Of a DNA stretch of 37,417 nucleotides, positions 22,353-33,125 are shown piece by piece. Source of the stretch: Purshia tridentata (Eukaryota > Streptophyta > Magnoliopsida > Rosales > Rosaceae); assembly GCA_003254885.1 (NCBI GenBank), contig QANT01007775.1, positions 1 through 37,417 of the forward strand. The letters run 5' to 3'. The position numbers and the translations under genes are program-made. The notes beneath the pieces are model-generated. The model did not search any database. It was not told the origin of the DNA and saw nothing but the letters and a program-made list of their open reading frames with translations. How positions within the stretch are numbered: position 1 is the stretch's first letter; every line of letters begins with the position of its first letter.

Positions 22353-22720
22353 AATCATTCAAACAATTTTAATCAATTATGTCAAAAAAGAAAAGAAAAA
22401 GAGGAAGACACGCTGAGCGCTTACCAAAAGGGCAAGCACTCAATCTTGTAATACACAGGCTCTAATTTAAAATGTGAGTTAGTTTATCAAATTATAAACC
22501 TTACAAATTGTATGATTTTAAATCAAATCTTTAAAATTCCATCATTTTGAAATTGCCATGTACTTTCAAACCTCATCATCAAAACGCACTGAAAAAGTGC
22601 ATAGTTTGCCGGTAGTTTTGGGCCTTTGAAGTACTAAAAAGAAAAAAGTTGATGTTATTGGTGAGAAATGAATCACATACTATATGATTTTCCCTCTAAT
22701 GCTTTAACCTAGTAACTTAG

Positions 22721-23164
22721 TGGGGTGTATTAAGAGACTTTTGTAGAGTTTAAAAGTCATGTTGTATTCAATTAAGACTTTTAAAGACTTATGAAAAGTT
22801 CGTAAAAGTCAATGTGTATTCAATTAAGAATTTTAAAAAGTCTATAAAAATTATGTGGTATTTAATTAAGACTTTTAATGACTTTTAAAAAGTCTACAAT
22901 TCTATTTTTATTTAAAAAGTCATTAACTTTTATAAATTTCATTTAATGATTGATTTTTAAAGATTTTGAAAGACTTTCATATATATATATATATATATAT
23001 TTCAAAGTTATTATAAATCCGACCTTTCTTATAAGAATTTATTTAGACTCCCTAAAATTCCATAAAATTCTGTAGAACTCTACAAAAATATTTAAATTCT
23101 GCAAAAGTCTGCAACTAAAAAAAGTTTATAAAAGTCTTTATAAATCTATATACATTACACCCAC
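22721..23164. mobile_element. MITE-like element with repeated AAGACTTTTA motifs
   Basis: The ends CTTAGTGGGGTGTATT and, reverse-complemented from the right, CTTGGGTGGGTGTAATG form a short imperfect inverted repeat. The body contains many copies in both orientations of AAGACTTTTAAA-like motifs and an AT microsatellite at 22979-23000. This structure fits a hAT-like MITE. A target duplication could not be fixed. Confidence 0.5.
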
Positions 23165-23880
23165 CCAAGTCTCTAATTTATTAAGTGAAAAGGATTTAAA
23201 ATCTCATGAGATTTTGTAATTTCTAAAATCTCAAGAGGTGCATGTGAAACAAAAAAAACCTCAAGAGATGTTCGTGAATTGAACAAAGAACCCATGAGAG
23301 TGCATTCAATTCAATACTACATTTCCATTTCTTCCAATATCTCACTTCTATATAATTCTATAATTGTTGAAACACTAATTATGGATAAGATAATTAAGGC
23401 TGCACAATTGTTCGTATAATTTTAAGATACATTGCTATTATTTTCATTTTAAAGATGTGTTAATCTTCATTCCATTTTTACTTATGTATAGCCCTCATAT
23501 CAATGTGACCACAACATACTGAAAGAATTTTTTCCATGATTTTTGTGTGTAAAAGAATTCATGTTTATATGATTACCTTTAAATAACAAAAATGGTTTCT
23601 TATTTACAATGCTATTGTTATGATTGGACTTTGAGGACATCTCAATTGGCTATCAAAATTTTGTTTGTTAATTTAATCTAATTGAGTTTCTAAACTTTTA
23701 TTTTGTGTATAACAAAACCCTAACCCTAAAACATCTCCTGCGAGTGTGGAGAAGGTAGGATTGTTAATAAAAGTTAGATAGTGACGAAATAGTTAGTAAC
23801 TTCAATTAGTCAATTTTATCCTAACACCCAATTAACCCTCACTTAACCCTGATCCTAATTGCAAAGCATTCCATTTATTT

Positions 23881-24029
23881 TGGGCCTTGGGCTTCTATTG
23901 TCACAAGACAAAACTTAAAAAGGTAGACTTTAGTGGGCTTATTCATTTTTACAGAATATACGAACCCATGGTGCCGGCCCCTTATAAAAAACCCTAATTC
24001 ACTTGCAGTCATATTAATACCAAACCCTA
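23881..24029 (+). promoter_or_regulatory. Ribosomal-protein promoter: site II and telo-box elements
   Basis: TGGGCC at 23881 and TGGGCT at 23888 and 23934 are site II elements bound by TCP factors. AAACCCTAA at 23989-23997 and AAACCCTA at 24022-24029 are telo-boxes. CTTATAAAAA at 23981-23990 is TATA-like. This combination is the standard signature of plant translation-machinery genes and fits the eL30 gene starting at 24126. Confidence 0.8.
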
Positions 24030-24125
24030 GAACTCGTCTCCAACCCTCTGCTTCTGGTTCTTGGTGTCGGCCGCACACACAGAGAGAGTTTGAGAATTAG
24101 AAGCGAAGAATTCAGAGTGTCAACA

Positions 24126-25505
24126 ATGGTCGCCGTCAAGAAAACCAAGAAGACCCATGAGAGCATCAACAACAGGCTAGCCCTGGTGATGAAGAGTGGC
24201 AAGTACACTCTCGGTTACAAGACCGTCATCGACTCCCTTCGCAGCTCCAAGGGTACTATTTAATTTATATTTCATTTTACTATCGTTTTTTGTTTCTTCA
24301 TATTGATTTAATTTCATGTTTTGTAATTGGGTTTTGTTTGTTGTGGGAAACAAATGCAGGGAAGCTGATTATAATTTCCAATAATTGCCCACCTCTGCGA
24401 AAGTCTGAGATCGAATACTACGCCATGCTTGCCAAGGTTGGGGTTCACCATTACAATGGAAGTAAGTGCTCTAGTACCCTAGAATTTGGGTCTTCATCAT
24501 ATTTTCATGTATTAGTACAGTAAAGTAGGTGTTACAGATTTTCATGTATTTATGTATTGACATGGATGATGTTTAGAGTCTTCAATGTAATCTTAGATGG
24601 GTATTGTTTAGTTGAATCTACGTGATAGGTCCTATACCAAAAATGTTAAAGAAAATTGAAATGTTAGCTAGTGTTTGATCAATGGGATAGCTATTGGCTG
24701 TTAGCTGTGAGGAAATTGTCTTGGTGTGTTGGTTAAACCATAATTGAAGAATTCATAGGCCTTATTTTTTAATCATTGACTAACATACTTTGTGAGGTTG
24801 ATCCTGCTTTGATGGTGATCATCTTGGATGGTGGATTTGCATATGAAATGATGCTACTATATTAGTCTTCTCACTGGGAATTTATATCACTTCTCTCTTC
24901 TTTTAGAATTAGTGCACTTAATGTTATGGAACTTATTCTACACTTGTATATGGTTCATTGTCCTGGTGCAATTGTGGAGTTGTTTTGAGGTCACACTTCT
25001 CTCATTATGTTATGTTCTTCTCATTTTCGTGACACTCTTTTTGGTTATTCACAAGTACAAATGCTAGGGAATGTTCTGTCCTGAGCCTTAGTGTAGGATT
25101 TTTTTTCATTGTTTCTTTTGATGACCAAATTCAAGGTTTACCAATAAGATTTATGTGTTGCTGGAGCTTTTTTCTTACTGTACTTTTATTGATTTTCTTT
25201 TGATGACATTTGTGAACAAAAGCGAACTGATTTAGTTTACTGTACCTTTTCTATTTGGTTTTTGATGATGACCATTTGTTTTTTTTTTCAGACAATGTTG
25301 ATCTGGGTACAGCTTGTGGAAAGTATTTCCGTGTGTCATGCCTTAGCATTGTTGACCCAGGTACTCCAAATGTTTATTATCATTATTGTAGATTCGATGT
25401 ACAACATAATTTTTACAAAAAACCAAATGAGCTGACTTATCACTTTTTTTTTTTTTTTGTTCAGGTGATTCCGATATTATCAAGTCGCTTCCTGGTGACC
25501 AGTGA
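24126..25505 (+). CDS. RPL30: 60S ribosomal protein L30 (eL30)
   Basis: Four exons, 24126-24252, 24360-24461, 25292-25360 and 25465-25505, all GT-AG and phase 1, encode 112 residues, the same length as the plant family. The protein begins [20 protein letters not shown] and contains the L7Ae/L30e/S12e/Gadd45 fold, which binds kink-turn RNA in the large subunit: [46 protein letters not shown] and [20 protein letters not shown]. The start lies after a short leader with two telo-boxes. The gene is expected to be strongly expressed in dividing cells. Every exon matches with no disablement, so this is a functional copy rather than one of the processed pseudogenes that ribosomal proteins often leave. 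Confidence 0.97.
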
Positions 25506-26260
25506 GGAGCTGTTGGACACTGCATCTATTTTGAAAGTAGTATTGTGTTTTCAGGGTTGCTTTCTCTTTCACTGAGCATGAAATGATTGTATTTTCTTTG
25601 ACAGATGTTTTTGTTACGAAGTTTTGGGATGCTTAGATTTTACTTATTATGTGAGAGTAATCTTAGTGGTGACTTTGCTTGGTGTTAAGAGAATCAATTA
25701 ATGTTATTTTCATTATATCCTTGCATGGTTTTTGGCGTCTGCGTTTAAGTTCTTTGTTGAACAGTGTGTTCAAGCACAATTTTTCCTTTGTTTTTTCAAT
25801 TGAAGACTGTAGCCCAGGAAGAACTTAGAACCGATTAGATTGAGATTGATCACACCCACACAGTCATCGATCAGTATACCTGAAGCTTTTACTTTTGTCA
25901 TGGCTCCAATTGATGCCTAAAGGAGTACGACTTATTTGATATTCAGTGATCTTAGATGCTCAATCTCTGTCATCTGCATTCAACCCACGACAATTTTGCT
26001 CTATATTTTTGCCTTTTTTATGGACTTTTTAGTCAGGGTTTCACTTTACCCTGAACTGTGCCAAGGATGTTTGGGCTATGTTTGGATGTGTTTCATAAAA
26101 CTCCAAGTACGGTTTTGTTTCTACTTTTGACCTTAGATTGCCTGGCTTTATCCCATTATTTATTAATTGGAGTATGGTCTGAATATCCTTGCTTTTGAGT
26201 CCAAGGAGTTCTTGACCCTTGTCACATCTGTATCCTTTAGTTTTTTCTTTGGTATATTAA

Positions 26261-26504
26261 GGGCCTCGAGAAATTTCTAAATTAAAGAAAGAAGATGTGA
26301 ACAAGATAGATAAATTATGAAGAAAACTTATCCTTTCCAATCCTCTCAAAATAGTGGGGATTAGTAAGGATAACATTTTTCTTGTAGCTAAACTATTTTC
26401 TTTCCCTCTTCTTCCTTTAAGTTAGAAAAACACTCCATCTTTTTCCTTAAATACACATAAATTTATCATTTATCCTTTTCAATCCAATCCTAAACACCGA
26501 GGCC
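26261..26504. mobile_element. Second copy of the HIPP-intron MITE, inverted and end-deleted
   Basis: Read on the minus strand, it follows the element at 11645-11949 almost base for base (GGATTGGAT, AAATGATAAATT, GGAAAAAGATGGAGTG, CTAATCCCCAC). It then skips about 58 bp of the far end, including nearly all of that terminal repeat, and finishes with just CGAGGCCC. TAA flanks both sides (26258-26260 and 26505-26507), a PIF/Harbinger-like 3-bp duplication. Since the outermost bases survive, the deletion is subterminal, not a truncation. Confidence 0.88.
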
Positions 26505-26700
26505 TAAAANAAAAGTAATTGAATTCTTAACCTAATCCTAATCTGAATTTATTGTCTAATCCAACCTCCCAAGGACTCGTAACCTTTAGCCTTTAACCTT
26601 TCGTTCTTTTGTGGGACCACTACATCAACAGATGGTTTAGACTTTAGAAATGGAGTTCTTATGTGGGACCTCCTATCACAAAAAGTGGGGTGGGGTGGGA

Positions 26701-26916
26701 CCCATAGAGACTTGGTCTTTGTAACATTACTCTTCTGGTGCCAATAGACTTCTCTGTTGCACAATTACAAGGTAGAAAAAAGATACATAATTTGTTGGTG
26801 GACAAAAACCCATAGAGACCGGGTCTTTGTAACATTACTCTTCTGGTGCCAATAGACTTCTCTGTTGCACAATTACAATGTAGAAAAAAGATACATAATT
26901 TGTTGGTGGACAAAAA
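26701..26916. repeat. Recent 108-bp tandem duplication
   Basis: Two adjacent units, 26701-26808 and 26809-26916, start CCCATAGAGAC and end GGTGGACAAAAA. I count only about three differences between them, so the event is recent. Non-coding; it lies between the eL30 and first FAF-like genes. Confidence 0.93.
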
Positions 26917-27480
26917 CAAATAACTGTATAATATTAGACTATTAGTTAGTTGATGAATAATTTTTTTCTGTATAAATATCTCTTGACTTTTTAACCTTTC
27001 AAAAGTGATGTAGAATATACAGAAGTTACATCAAATTCCAACAGTTCTCTTTAGTAGCATAGATATATGTAGAAATTTAAATCCTTTAATCTTTTCATAT
27101 ATAAAAGGTTCTAAATTACTACACAATTGAGGTCATTAGTCATAGACTCATAGTCACCTTTTAGGTAAAAATAGTATGCATAGTATTTATATTACCTTTG
27201 CTGCCAGATAAGGTTTAGCCTTTTAAGAGCAAACACCTAAACTTGTGTTTTTTGAAAAGAAAAAAAAAAATTATTAAGTGTCTGGAAATGTCGATCCAGT
27301 GCTCCGAGTCCAACTCGGTTATCCCGCCTGATCCCTAAAACCCAGCCTCCAAAAATAGGATATTATCGTACATTCTGTTCAGAAAACAGAGAAGATCCAC
27401 TGAGAGAAAAACCAAAAACAAACAAAAAATAACAGACACTTAATAGAAAACGACGTCACTTTAACTCCCAAAGTTTAAGT

Positions 27481-28953
27481 ATTAAACAACAGAATACACC
27501 ACACCACACCATCTCCTCGGTGACGGTGGCTCTTTTTCTCTCTGTCTCTCTGTCTCTCACGATTATAATGAGTTTTTTGGTTCGTACCTTCTTCTTCTTC
27601 TCCTCCTCTCCTCTCTCTCACCCACCCATGACCACTGCAAAAACAAAAACAACAACAAGAACTCTCTCATTTACACCTTCACCTTCCTTATGAGCATCCA
27701 GTAAGTTTGTATTTTCCTACTCTTTGTTATTAACTGTGGTTTTACGTGGAATGTTGATTTTACCCTTTCCTACCCGATTTTTCATTTTTTTCTTTTTTTC
27801 TTTTTTGAAAATGTTTATGTTCATACTTTTAGGACTTGAATATGTATGATTTGATTGAATTAGTAGCTCAGTAACATTTGTAATTAATTTTCTTGCAATT
27901 TTCCTATCTGGGTCATTCATAAATTTCTCTCACATTGCTGTGAAGTCACTGTTGTTTTTGGAATTAATTAATACCCTTTCTGGGTCATTCCCATATATTG
28001 TAATCTTTCGTTAACTACGTGGCAGTATTAAAGAAAATATATAAAATTGTTAAGAATCATGAGCTCCCAAGAGTCTTCATCACCACCATGAAATCGGGGT
28101 CTCATCACATTAATATGATGTTAATTTAATCATTATTTGTTTCTGATTATATGCAAATCAAGATTGACGCAAACGATAAATTAAAACAGAAAAACAGGGT
28201 TTTTTTATTATTTTTTATTCTGTTTTTTCGGGCTTGATTAGTTGAATTTCTAGTTTCCAGGTCTGCATGCTGATCTGTTCACTTGCATACGTTTCCTATT
28301 TTTTTCCCTTCTCCTATTAATTCCCATTTTTCCATATATGGCAAATTTATTGCATAGAAAGATAAACAGTGATGCATTCCGGCCGTTGATCATGTTTATG
28401 ATTACTTAATTCAAATATTCCAATCACATCAAACGGGGCATAGCATTCAATTTTGTGGGGTAGCCAGAGAATCACCAGCATGAATCCATGCATGCATATA
28501 TGACATGAAAAGAAACGCGTGGTGCAGTCCACCAAACCACGTGTATGGCCAAAATCCAGGGTTTTTAGGCTCCTCATTAAAACTAAAGTTTGTAAAACTC
28601 GTACAGGCTCTACAGCTAGCAAACCTGATATGTTATGTTGTTAAACGTGAATTCTATCTTATTTTAATGTATAGTCCAAATTTACAGGTTGTAAGCAAAT
28701 AACATTACCTGTTTAACACCTGCATAAATAGTGCTCTAATACCAATGCTTAATTGGTTTCTCTGTTTTTGAAATTTTCCAGGTTCACCATCATCATCTGA
28801 TAATTCTGAGTAAAACCCAATAATATACTCAACGTTACAAAGACAGTCAGATATTATTAGCTGGCTTTCTGCTTTTTTTCTCTGTTTCCAAACACTACAA
28901 ATTAATCCAAGCCAAGCCAAAGCAAACAAACACTGCTAGTGTCCCTTATAAAT
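27481..28953 (+). promoter_or_regulatory. 5' leader of the first FAF-like gene, with intron and two upstream ORFs
   Basis: A pyrimidine-rich first exon ends at 27700 (CCA, then GTAAGTTTG). An acceptor TTTTCCAG at 28781 opens the coding exon, so a 1,081-bp intron lies in the leader. Two short upstream ORFs are present. One of 41 codons runs 27568-27693 within exon 1. The other has 9 codons, starts at 27690 overlapping that stop as ATGA, and would be completed across the splice, ending at 28800. The transcription start is not fixed; no clear TATA box is seen. Splice sites are predicted by eye. Confidence 0.55.
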
Positions 28954-29775
28954 ATGCAGATCTCGAAGGAGTCCTTGTCCCTAGAACTGGGTCTCAAGGC
29001 TCTCACTCTCGAACCCCAATTAGTCCATAGCCCATCATCCCACCACCACCACAACATGATCTCCGACCTCTTGTCCCCGACCACCTCCTTCTCCCTCTTG
29101 TCCGGGGACTACATTGGCATGGAGAGCTGTGACGACGTCGTAAACGACACCGCATTGGTTGGTGTTGATCGCCAAAACAGTTACAGCCAGAAGCTTCGCG
29201 GGAAGAGGGAGGAGCGTCTGGCCATGAAGCGGAAGGAGTTTCCGCCGCCGATTCCTCTGCTGGCGCGGACAGAGAACTTGCCTTCCCACATGCCTTGGAT
29301 TTTGAAGAGGCACTACACCAGTGATGGACGGTTGATATTGACCGAGGAGAAGGTCAGGCATCATGAGTACTTCATGGCTCATAGATCTAATGGAAGGCTC
29401 AGATTGCAGCTCGTCCCGCTCGACGACGACGGCCGCGTTTGGGCTCCTCCTCTTCCTCATCCTCACCCATCGTTTTGTTGTGATGAAGAGGGGTGTGAGT
29501 GTGATGGGGATGATGATCATGATGACAATGTGGATGGTTATGATGATGAAAATGAGGATGGGGATGGTGATGATGAGAAGGATGAAGAGGGTGATACTCA
29601 TGTGGTTGAAGAATCAAGTAATGGTGGGCATAATAGTAATATTGGGGGTGGTGGGGGATCATCATCTTCTTCTTCAAATAATAATGGGAAGTGCTTGAAT
29701 TTCAACAGTGTGGGAACAGGGTCACCATGTATATTTGGAGTGCCTGTACCAGCAATCAGGCAGGTTCTCAGTTAA
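28954..29775 (+). CDS. FANTASTIC FOUR (FAF) domain protein, copy 1
   Basis: A single coding exon for 273 residues. The first in-frame ATG is at 28954; a GTG 15 bp upstream is not a credible plant start. The FAF domain lies at residues 95-158 (EFPPPIPLLARTENLPSHMP, then WILKRHY, RLILTEEKVRHHEYF, RLRLQLVPLDD). Near the N-terminus L8-S-L-E-L12 forms an LxLxL pattern like an EAR repression motif, followed by GLKAL. A histidine run (30-33), a long Asp/Glu-rich tract (about 175-220) and a Gly/Ser/Asn-rich tail follow. FAF proteins in Arabidopsis restrain shoot meristem size through the WUSCHEL pathway; the longer FAF-like members with acidic tails are less studied. Its neighbour at 34433 is a paralogue. 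Confidence 0.88.
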   Translation: MQISKESLSLELGLKALTLEPQLVHSPSSHHHHNMISDLLSPTTSFSLLSGDYIGMESCDDVVNDTALVGVDRQNSYSQKLRGKREERLAMKRKEFPPPIPLLARTENLPSHMPWILKRHYTSDGRLILTEEKVRHHEYFMAHRSNGRLRLQLVPLDDDGRVWAPPLPHPHPSFCCDEEGCECDGDDDHDDNVDGYDDENEDGDGDDEKDEEGDTHVVEESSNGGHNSNIGGGGGSSSSSSNNNGKCLNFNSVGTGSPCIFGVPVPAIRQVLS

Positions 29776-29846
29776 TTATATTCATTAGCAAAACTACTGT
29801 CCATTTATCCAATTTTATGTGGTAGATGATCAAATCTTCAAGGAGG

Positions 29847-29849
<3 letters not shown>

Positions 29850-29877
<28 letters not shown>
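29850..29877. repeat. GA microsatellite in the 3' region of the first FAF-like gene
   Basis: About 13-14 uninterrupted GA units, 75 bp after the stop codon and so probably transcribed in the 3' UTR. Confidence 0.9.
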
Positions 29878-29881
<4 letters not shown>

Positions 29882-31395
29882 TCTTGCTTGTTTGCAGTCC
29901 AATATTTTTGGTCACTTAAATCCATTTGGGTAGGTCTCATGTCCATGCTTTCAGTGCTTTTGTTAGATTTAATTAGTTGTTGTCTTTTCAAAGTTGGTAG
30001 GTTATTTTACAACATAAATTGGGAGAGGAATTTCAATTTTTTTTCGGGTTATTAGCAATATATATTAATTTGATCTTGGGGAGATATTGAGGATTTCATT
30101 TCATGTTTTGTTATTTAATTAGTGTGCTGGATATTGTCCTACATTGTTTATGTGTGCTCACATGGAGTGGCCACTACCCAGGACTGCAGGTCGGATAGAG
30201 TTTTGATGTGACATTAAACAAAGGGAAAGACCAAAGTTTGCACAGCAAAATGGAATGTGAGTGCATCACATTCCGTATCTGCATCCAGAATGTCTCATTC
30301 TACAGATGCATCTTGCATTAAAGAAGGGCTCACAAATGAAATCCATGTTTCTTCCAATTTTCGGTTTTTACAAGAGAGTGTTATCATCAAAGTTCAAGTT
30401 TTTGTTTCAAGAGCACTACACGCATATTGCATATATATGATGGTTGTTCACTATGAATGTCATGTGAGGATCGTACATTATACATGTTTTTTTCTCTATA
30501 TGGGAGGGATCGAGATTCGAATACTAACACATGCACATGGGTCCAAATCAATCGGTCAATATTCAGTCACATGATCCACGTTTGCGAATGACTTTAAGAT
30601 AGACAATTGTAAGAAGGGGAATGACTTCTCTGTAATAATTGATGTGACATCACAAACACAAACAGAGAGGAAAGAGATTTGAAAAATGGAGGTTTGGGGC
30701 TAATTCATCTGTCTGCTTGTGATGCCGTATCAGCTATATGTATACCAGCTATATGTATACCTTTATCACAAAGAAATTTTTCTCATATTTTTTATACATT
30801 TTTTGTATATAAAATTTTATTTTATTTTATTTTTTACATAGAAAATGACATGAATTGTCCTGAAGATGAATGTGATTGCAAATGCTCTTAGTTATCATTT
30901 AGGGTTTGGGTGTAGTGGATGTTGTGAGATTAAGCTTGTGAATGAGGCATTGCGCGCGCTAGCTGGCTGGATCAGAGTTTCAGAAGATCAGGCAGCGTAC
31001 GTAAGGTACCATCACGCATTCACTGAGACCTCTGCCTCCACGTTCCTCGAAAAGCATCCAGGTGGCCTGTGGTGTAGATAGAGCATGCGAGCACTAGTAG
31101 TAATGCAATATCAATTATCAACAACTATCAAAATTCAAAGAGATCATTTATATTGGTTCAATTTACGAGGACCATGTCCATGCATGTTTCATTGATATAT
31201 GGATATGGGTAATTGAATATGTTATGATTGATTAATTTGATTGCATATGCATCGACCGCAATGTATATGCATGGAGATCGGCAATTGTGCAGATGTTCGC
31301 ATAAGATAAACGGCTCACATAATTATACCCTAAGATAGAAAGGAGTGAATCCATTGATCCAATGGTTTATGTGTATCCCTACACGTACTATATGG
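29878..31395. other. Intergenic region after the first FAF-like gene
   Basis: No recognisable gene. It contains a small perfect tandem repeat of CAGCTATATGTATAC near 30731-30760 and ordinary AT-rich sequence. A stretch around 30480-30545 (GGGATCGAGATTCGAATACT) recalls retroelement text but has no definable ends. Confidence 0.45.
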
Positions 31396-32212
31396 TAGAG
31401 CTGGGCACGGTATGGGATGGGTCAATATGGTCGGACCATGTACCGATCCCAAGACCGGAGTTTGTGCTCGGTATGGTATTGGTATAGAATGACCATATTT
31501 CATAAATGGTACCAAGTCAAAATCGAACCATATGGTTCGGTTTGATTCAGTACTAGCTCGATTTCAAGGAGGGTCGCTCCTTCAGTACTTCGTCAACAAT
31601 GTCGAGGTCTATGCCCAAGGCCACACAGAGGAGATCATGGGCGAGGCCATTCGAGAGCTCGACTAGAAGCGCTTCAACATCGTCGTTTTGACCAATATCT
31701 GTTGGAGTGGGTAGGGTTCCAAGGGCCTCTCCATAGGGCACCAAGGCTTCCCTCAAGAGGTTGGACATGGACTATGTGGGCCTAATCTATTGTCACTGGC
31801 CCGACTCCTCAACTCTAATTAAGAAGACCGTGAGGGCAATGAACTATGTGTTCGACAAGGGGTGGGCATTTTATTTGGGGACGTGTAGTGGTTGGCTCAT
31901 CATATCACCAAGGCTTGAGGTGCTGCTGAGAGGTTGGATTTAGTTGGCCCCATTGCTGAGCAACCCAAGTATAATTTGCTTTTCTCTTTCTTTTTTTTGC
32001 CAAAAGTATAATTTGCTTTTCAGCCGAGCACAATTTGGTTCAGTTTGGAATGAATCCGGTTTCATGTCGAAATTGATCCCATTCCATTTGGGATTAGTTC
32101 GGTTAGGTATCGTACCTAAATTTGGAAATAAAATTTTGATTCGGGACAAAGAGGGACGAAACATCATGGAATAAGACAGTTTTAGTTTTCTTAGGTTTAA
32201 GATCCACCCCTA
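31396..32212. mobile_element. hAT-like non-autonomous element carrying a gene fragment
   Basis: The left end reads TAGAGCTGGGCACGG and the reverse complement of the right end reads TAGGGGTGGATC; they share TAG-G-TGG, typical of plant hAT termini. The flanking octamers CTATATGG (31388-31395) and TTATATGG (32213-32220) match at 7 of 8 positions, as an aged 8-bp hAT target duplication would. Subterminal sequences on both sides are rich in GGTTCGGTTT-like motifs. The 817-bp element has no transposase; its interior is a KAB1-related pseudogene. This would make it a Pack-type hAT element. Confidence 0.65.
31586..31975 (+). pseudogene. Fragment of a KAB1-type potassium channel beta subunit (aldo-keto reductase)
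   Basis: In three shifting frames the sequence matches about 130 residues of the middle of plant KAB1: NNVEVYAQGHTEEIMGEAIR, then GTKASLKRLDMDYV with YCHWPDSST, then TVRAMNYVFDKGWAFYLGT, then GAAERLDLVGPIAEQPKYN. It is disabled by stops at 31664 and 31712, by a later TGA where the family has Trp, by two frameshifts, and by a loss of about six codons before GTKASLK. Both ends of the gene are missing. No intron interrupts the fragment, which suggests an mRNA-derived origin, though the source gene's exon map would be needed. It sits wholly inside the hAT-like element. Not expected to make protein. Confidence 0.85.
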
Positions 32213-33039
32213 TTATATGGTGTTTGCTCCATAACACAAATTTTGAACACGTGTGGATGAGTTTGAAAAAGTAACTAAAAATCCGCCCAAACTAAAACCC
32301 AACGTCAATTCAATTAATTTTGGATTGGGTTTGTTGTAGAGTTTTTGTATGCTTCCAACTCGAATTGTGTTTAGTTAATTTATATTTCGTTATATGCTAT
32401 ATAATTCAGGCTTTCCCCAATGTGTATATCGGTCAATAAGGATTTTTTAAAATAGCAATACCATATTTCAGATCATTTATTAAATATGTCACCAATAATA
32501 TTCTTACGTATTGAATTTGTTAAATGATATTTTTCAATATACACGCACAAGTAACACCATGTCGAATATTTCAAGGGTGATAGAGACAAAATACACGTGT
32601 CTAGTAATTAAGCCGGTTGGTGAAGGAGGCAAGGAACAGACCTGGCATCAAACAATATGGAAGCCAGAGATACAAAAACCAAACAAATTCAGTTCCACGT
32701 TGAAATCGTGATCCCCTGTGCGAGTCCTCGCGGACGTCGCTGCTGTTCTTTGAACCGCACCAATCACATTGCAAACGCCACTGGGGTCACGTCTGTAATT
32801 ACCTAAAGCTTTTGGTGCCGGTTACAAGAATTCGAGGCCACCTCACTGGGTCTAGACGAACCCAGCCTTGCCCCCCTGGGATCCGTCCCAGAGGTGATCA
32901 ACAGCCGTTTCTTGCTCGACTTGAAATGACGTTTGTGCCCTTGGAAAATGTGCGCTGCCAACATGGGAGTGTGAGTTAAGGCGCGGGCAATTAAGGTAAA
33001 CCAAATCCATCCGTCAAGTCCTGAGCTTTTACTCCTTCC
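32213..33039. other. Upstream region of the second FAF-like gene
   Basis: The part from about 32700 to 33040 is distinctly GC-richer than the surroundings (for example TCCTCGCGGACGTCGCTGC, and CACTGGGGTCACGTC with an ACGT core) and leads to a TATA box. It is a good candidate for the promoter. No ORF of note. Confidence 0.45.
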
Positions 33040-33046
33040 TATAAAG
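33040..33046 (+). promoter_or_regulatory. TATA box of the second FAF-like gene
   Basis: TTCCTATAAAGGGCTGCC contains TATAAAG at a position that would start transcription at about 33070, just ahead of a CT-rich leader. This places the first upstream ATG (33066) at the very edge of the transcript. Confidence 0.6.
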
Positions 33047-33065
33047 GGCTGCCAAGACTCTAGAG

Positions 33066-33090
33066 ATGGTTGTAGTACTCATGCTCTTCT

Positions 33091-33125
<35 letters not shown>

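Larger units (their letters stand above)
25506..27480. other. Intergenic region between eL30 and the first FAF-like gene
   Basis: The left part is the eL30 3' UTR and flank. It then holds the second MITE copy, an N at 26510, and the 108-bp tandem duplication. No gene is recognised. The segment 27270-27360 is locally GC-richer (CTCCGAGTCCAACTCGG) and may be part of the promoter of the FAF-like gene. Confidence 0.5.

Noticed and set aside
24462..25291. Possible intronic C/D snoRNA in the second intron of eL30
   Set aside because: TGATGA-like boxes (about 25117 and 25200) and a CTGA near 25226 occur, but the spacings (about 25 or 110 nt) do not suit a normal C/D snoRNA and no terminal stem is seen.
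29035..29601. Minus-strand frame of 188 codons opposite the first FAF-like gene
   Set aside because: It is the antisense shadow of the acidic GAT-rich tract and gives Ile/Thr-rich low-complexity protein with no family resemblance; the plus-strand frame has a clear FAF domain.
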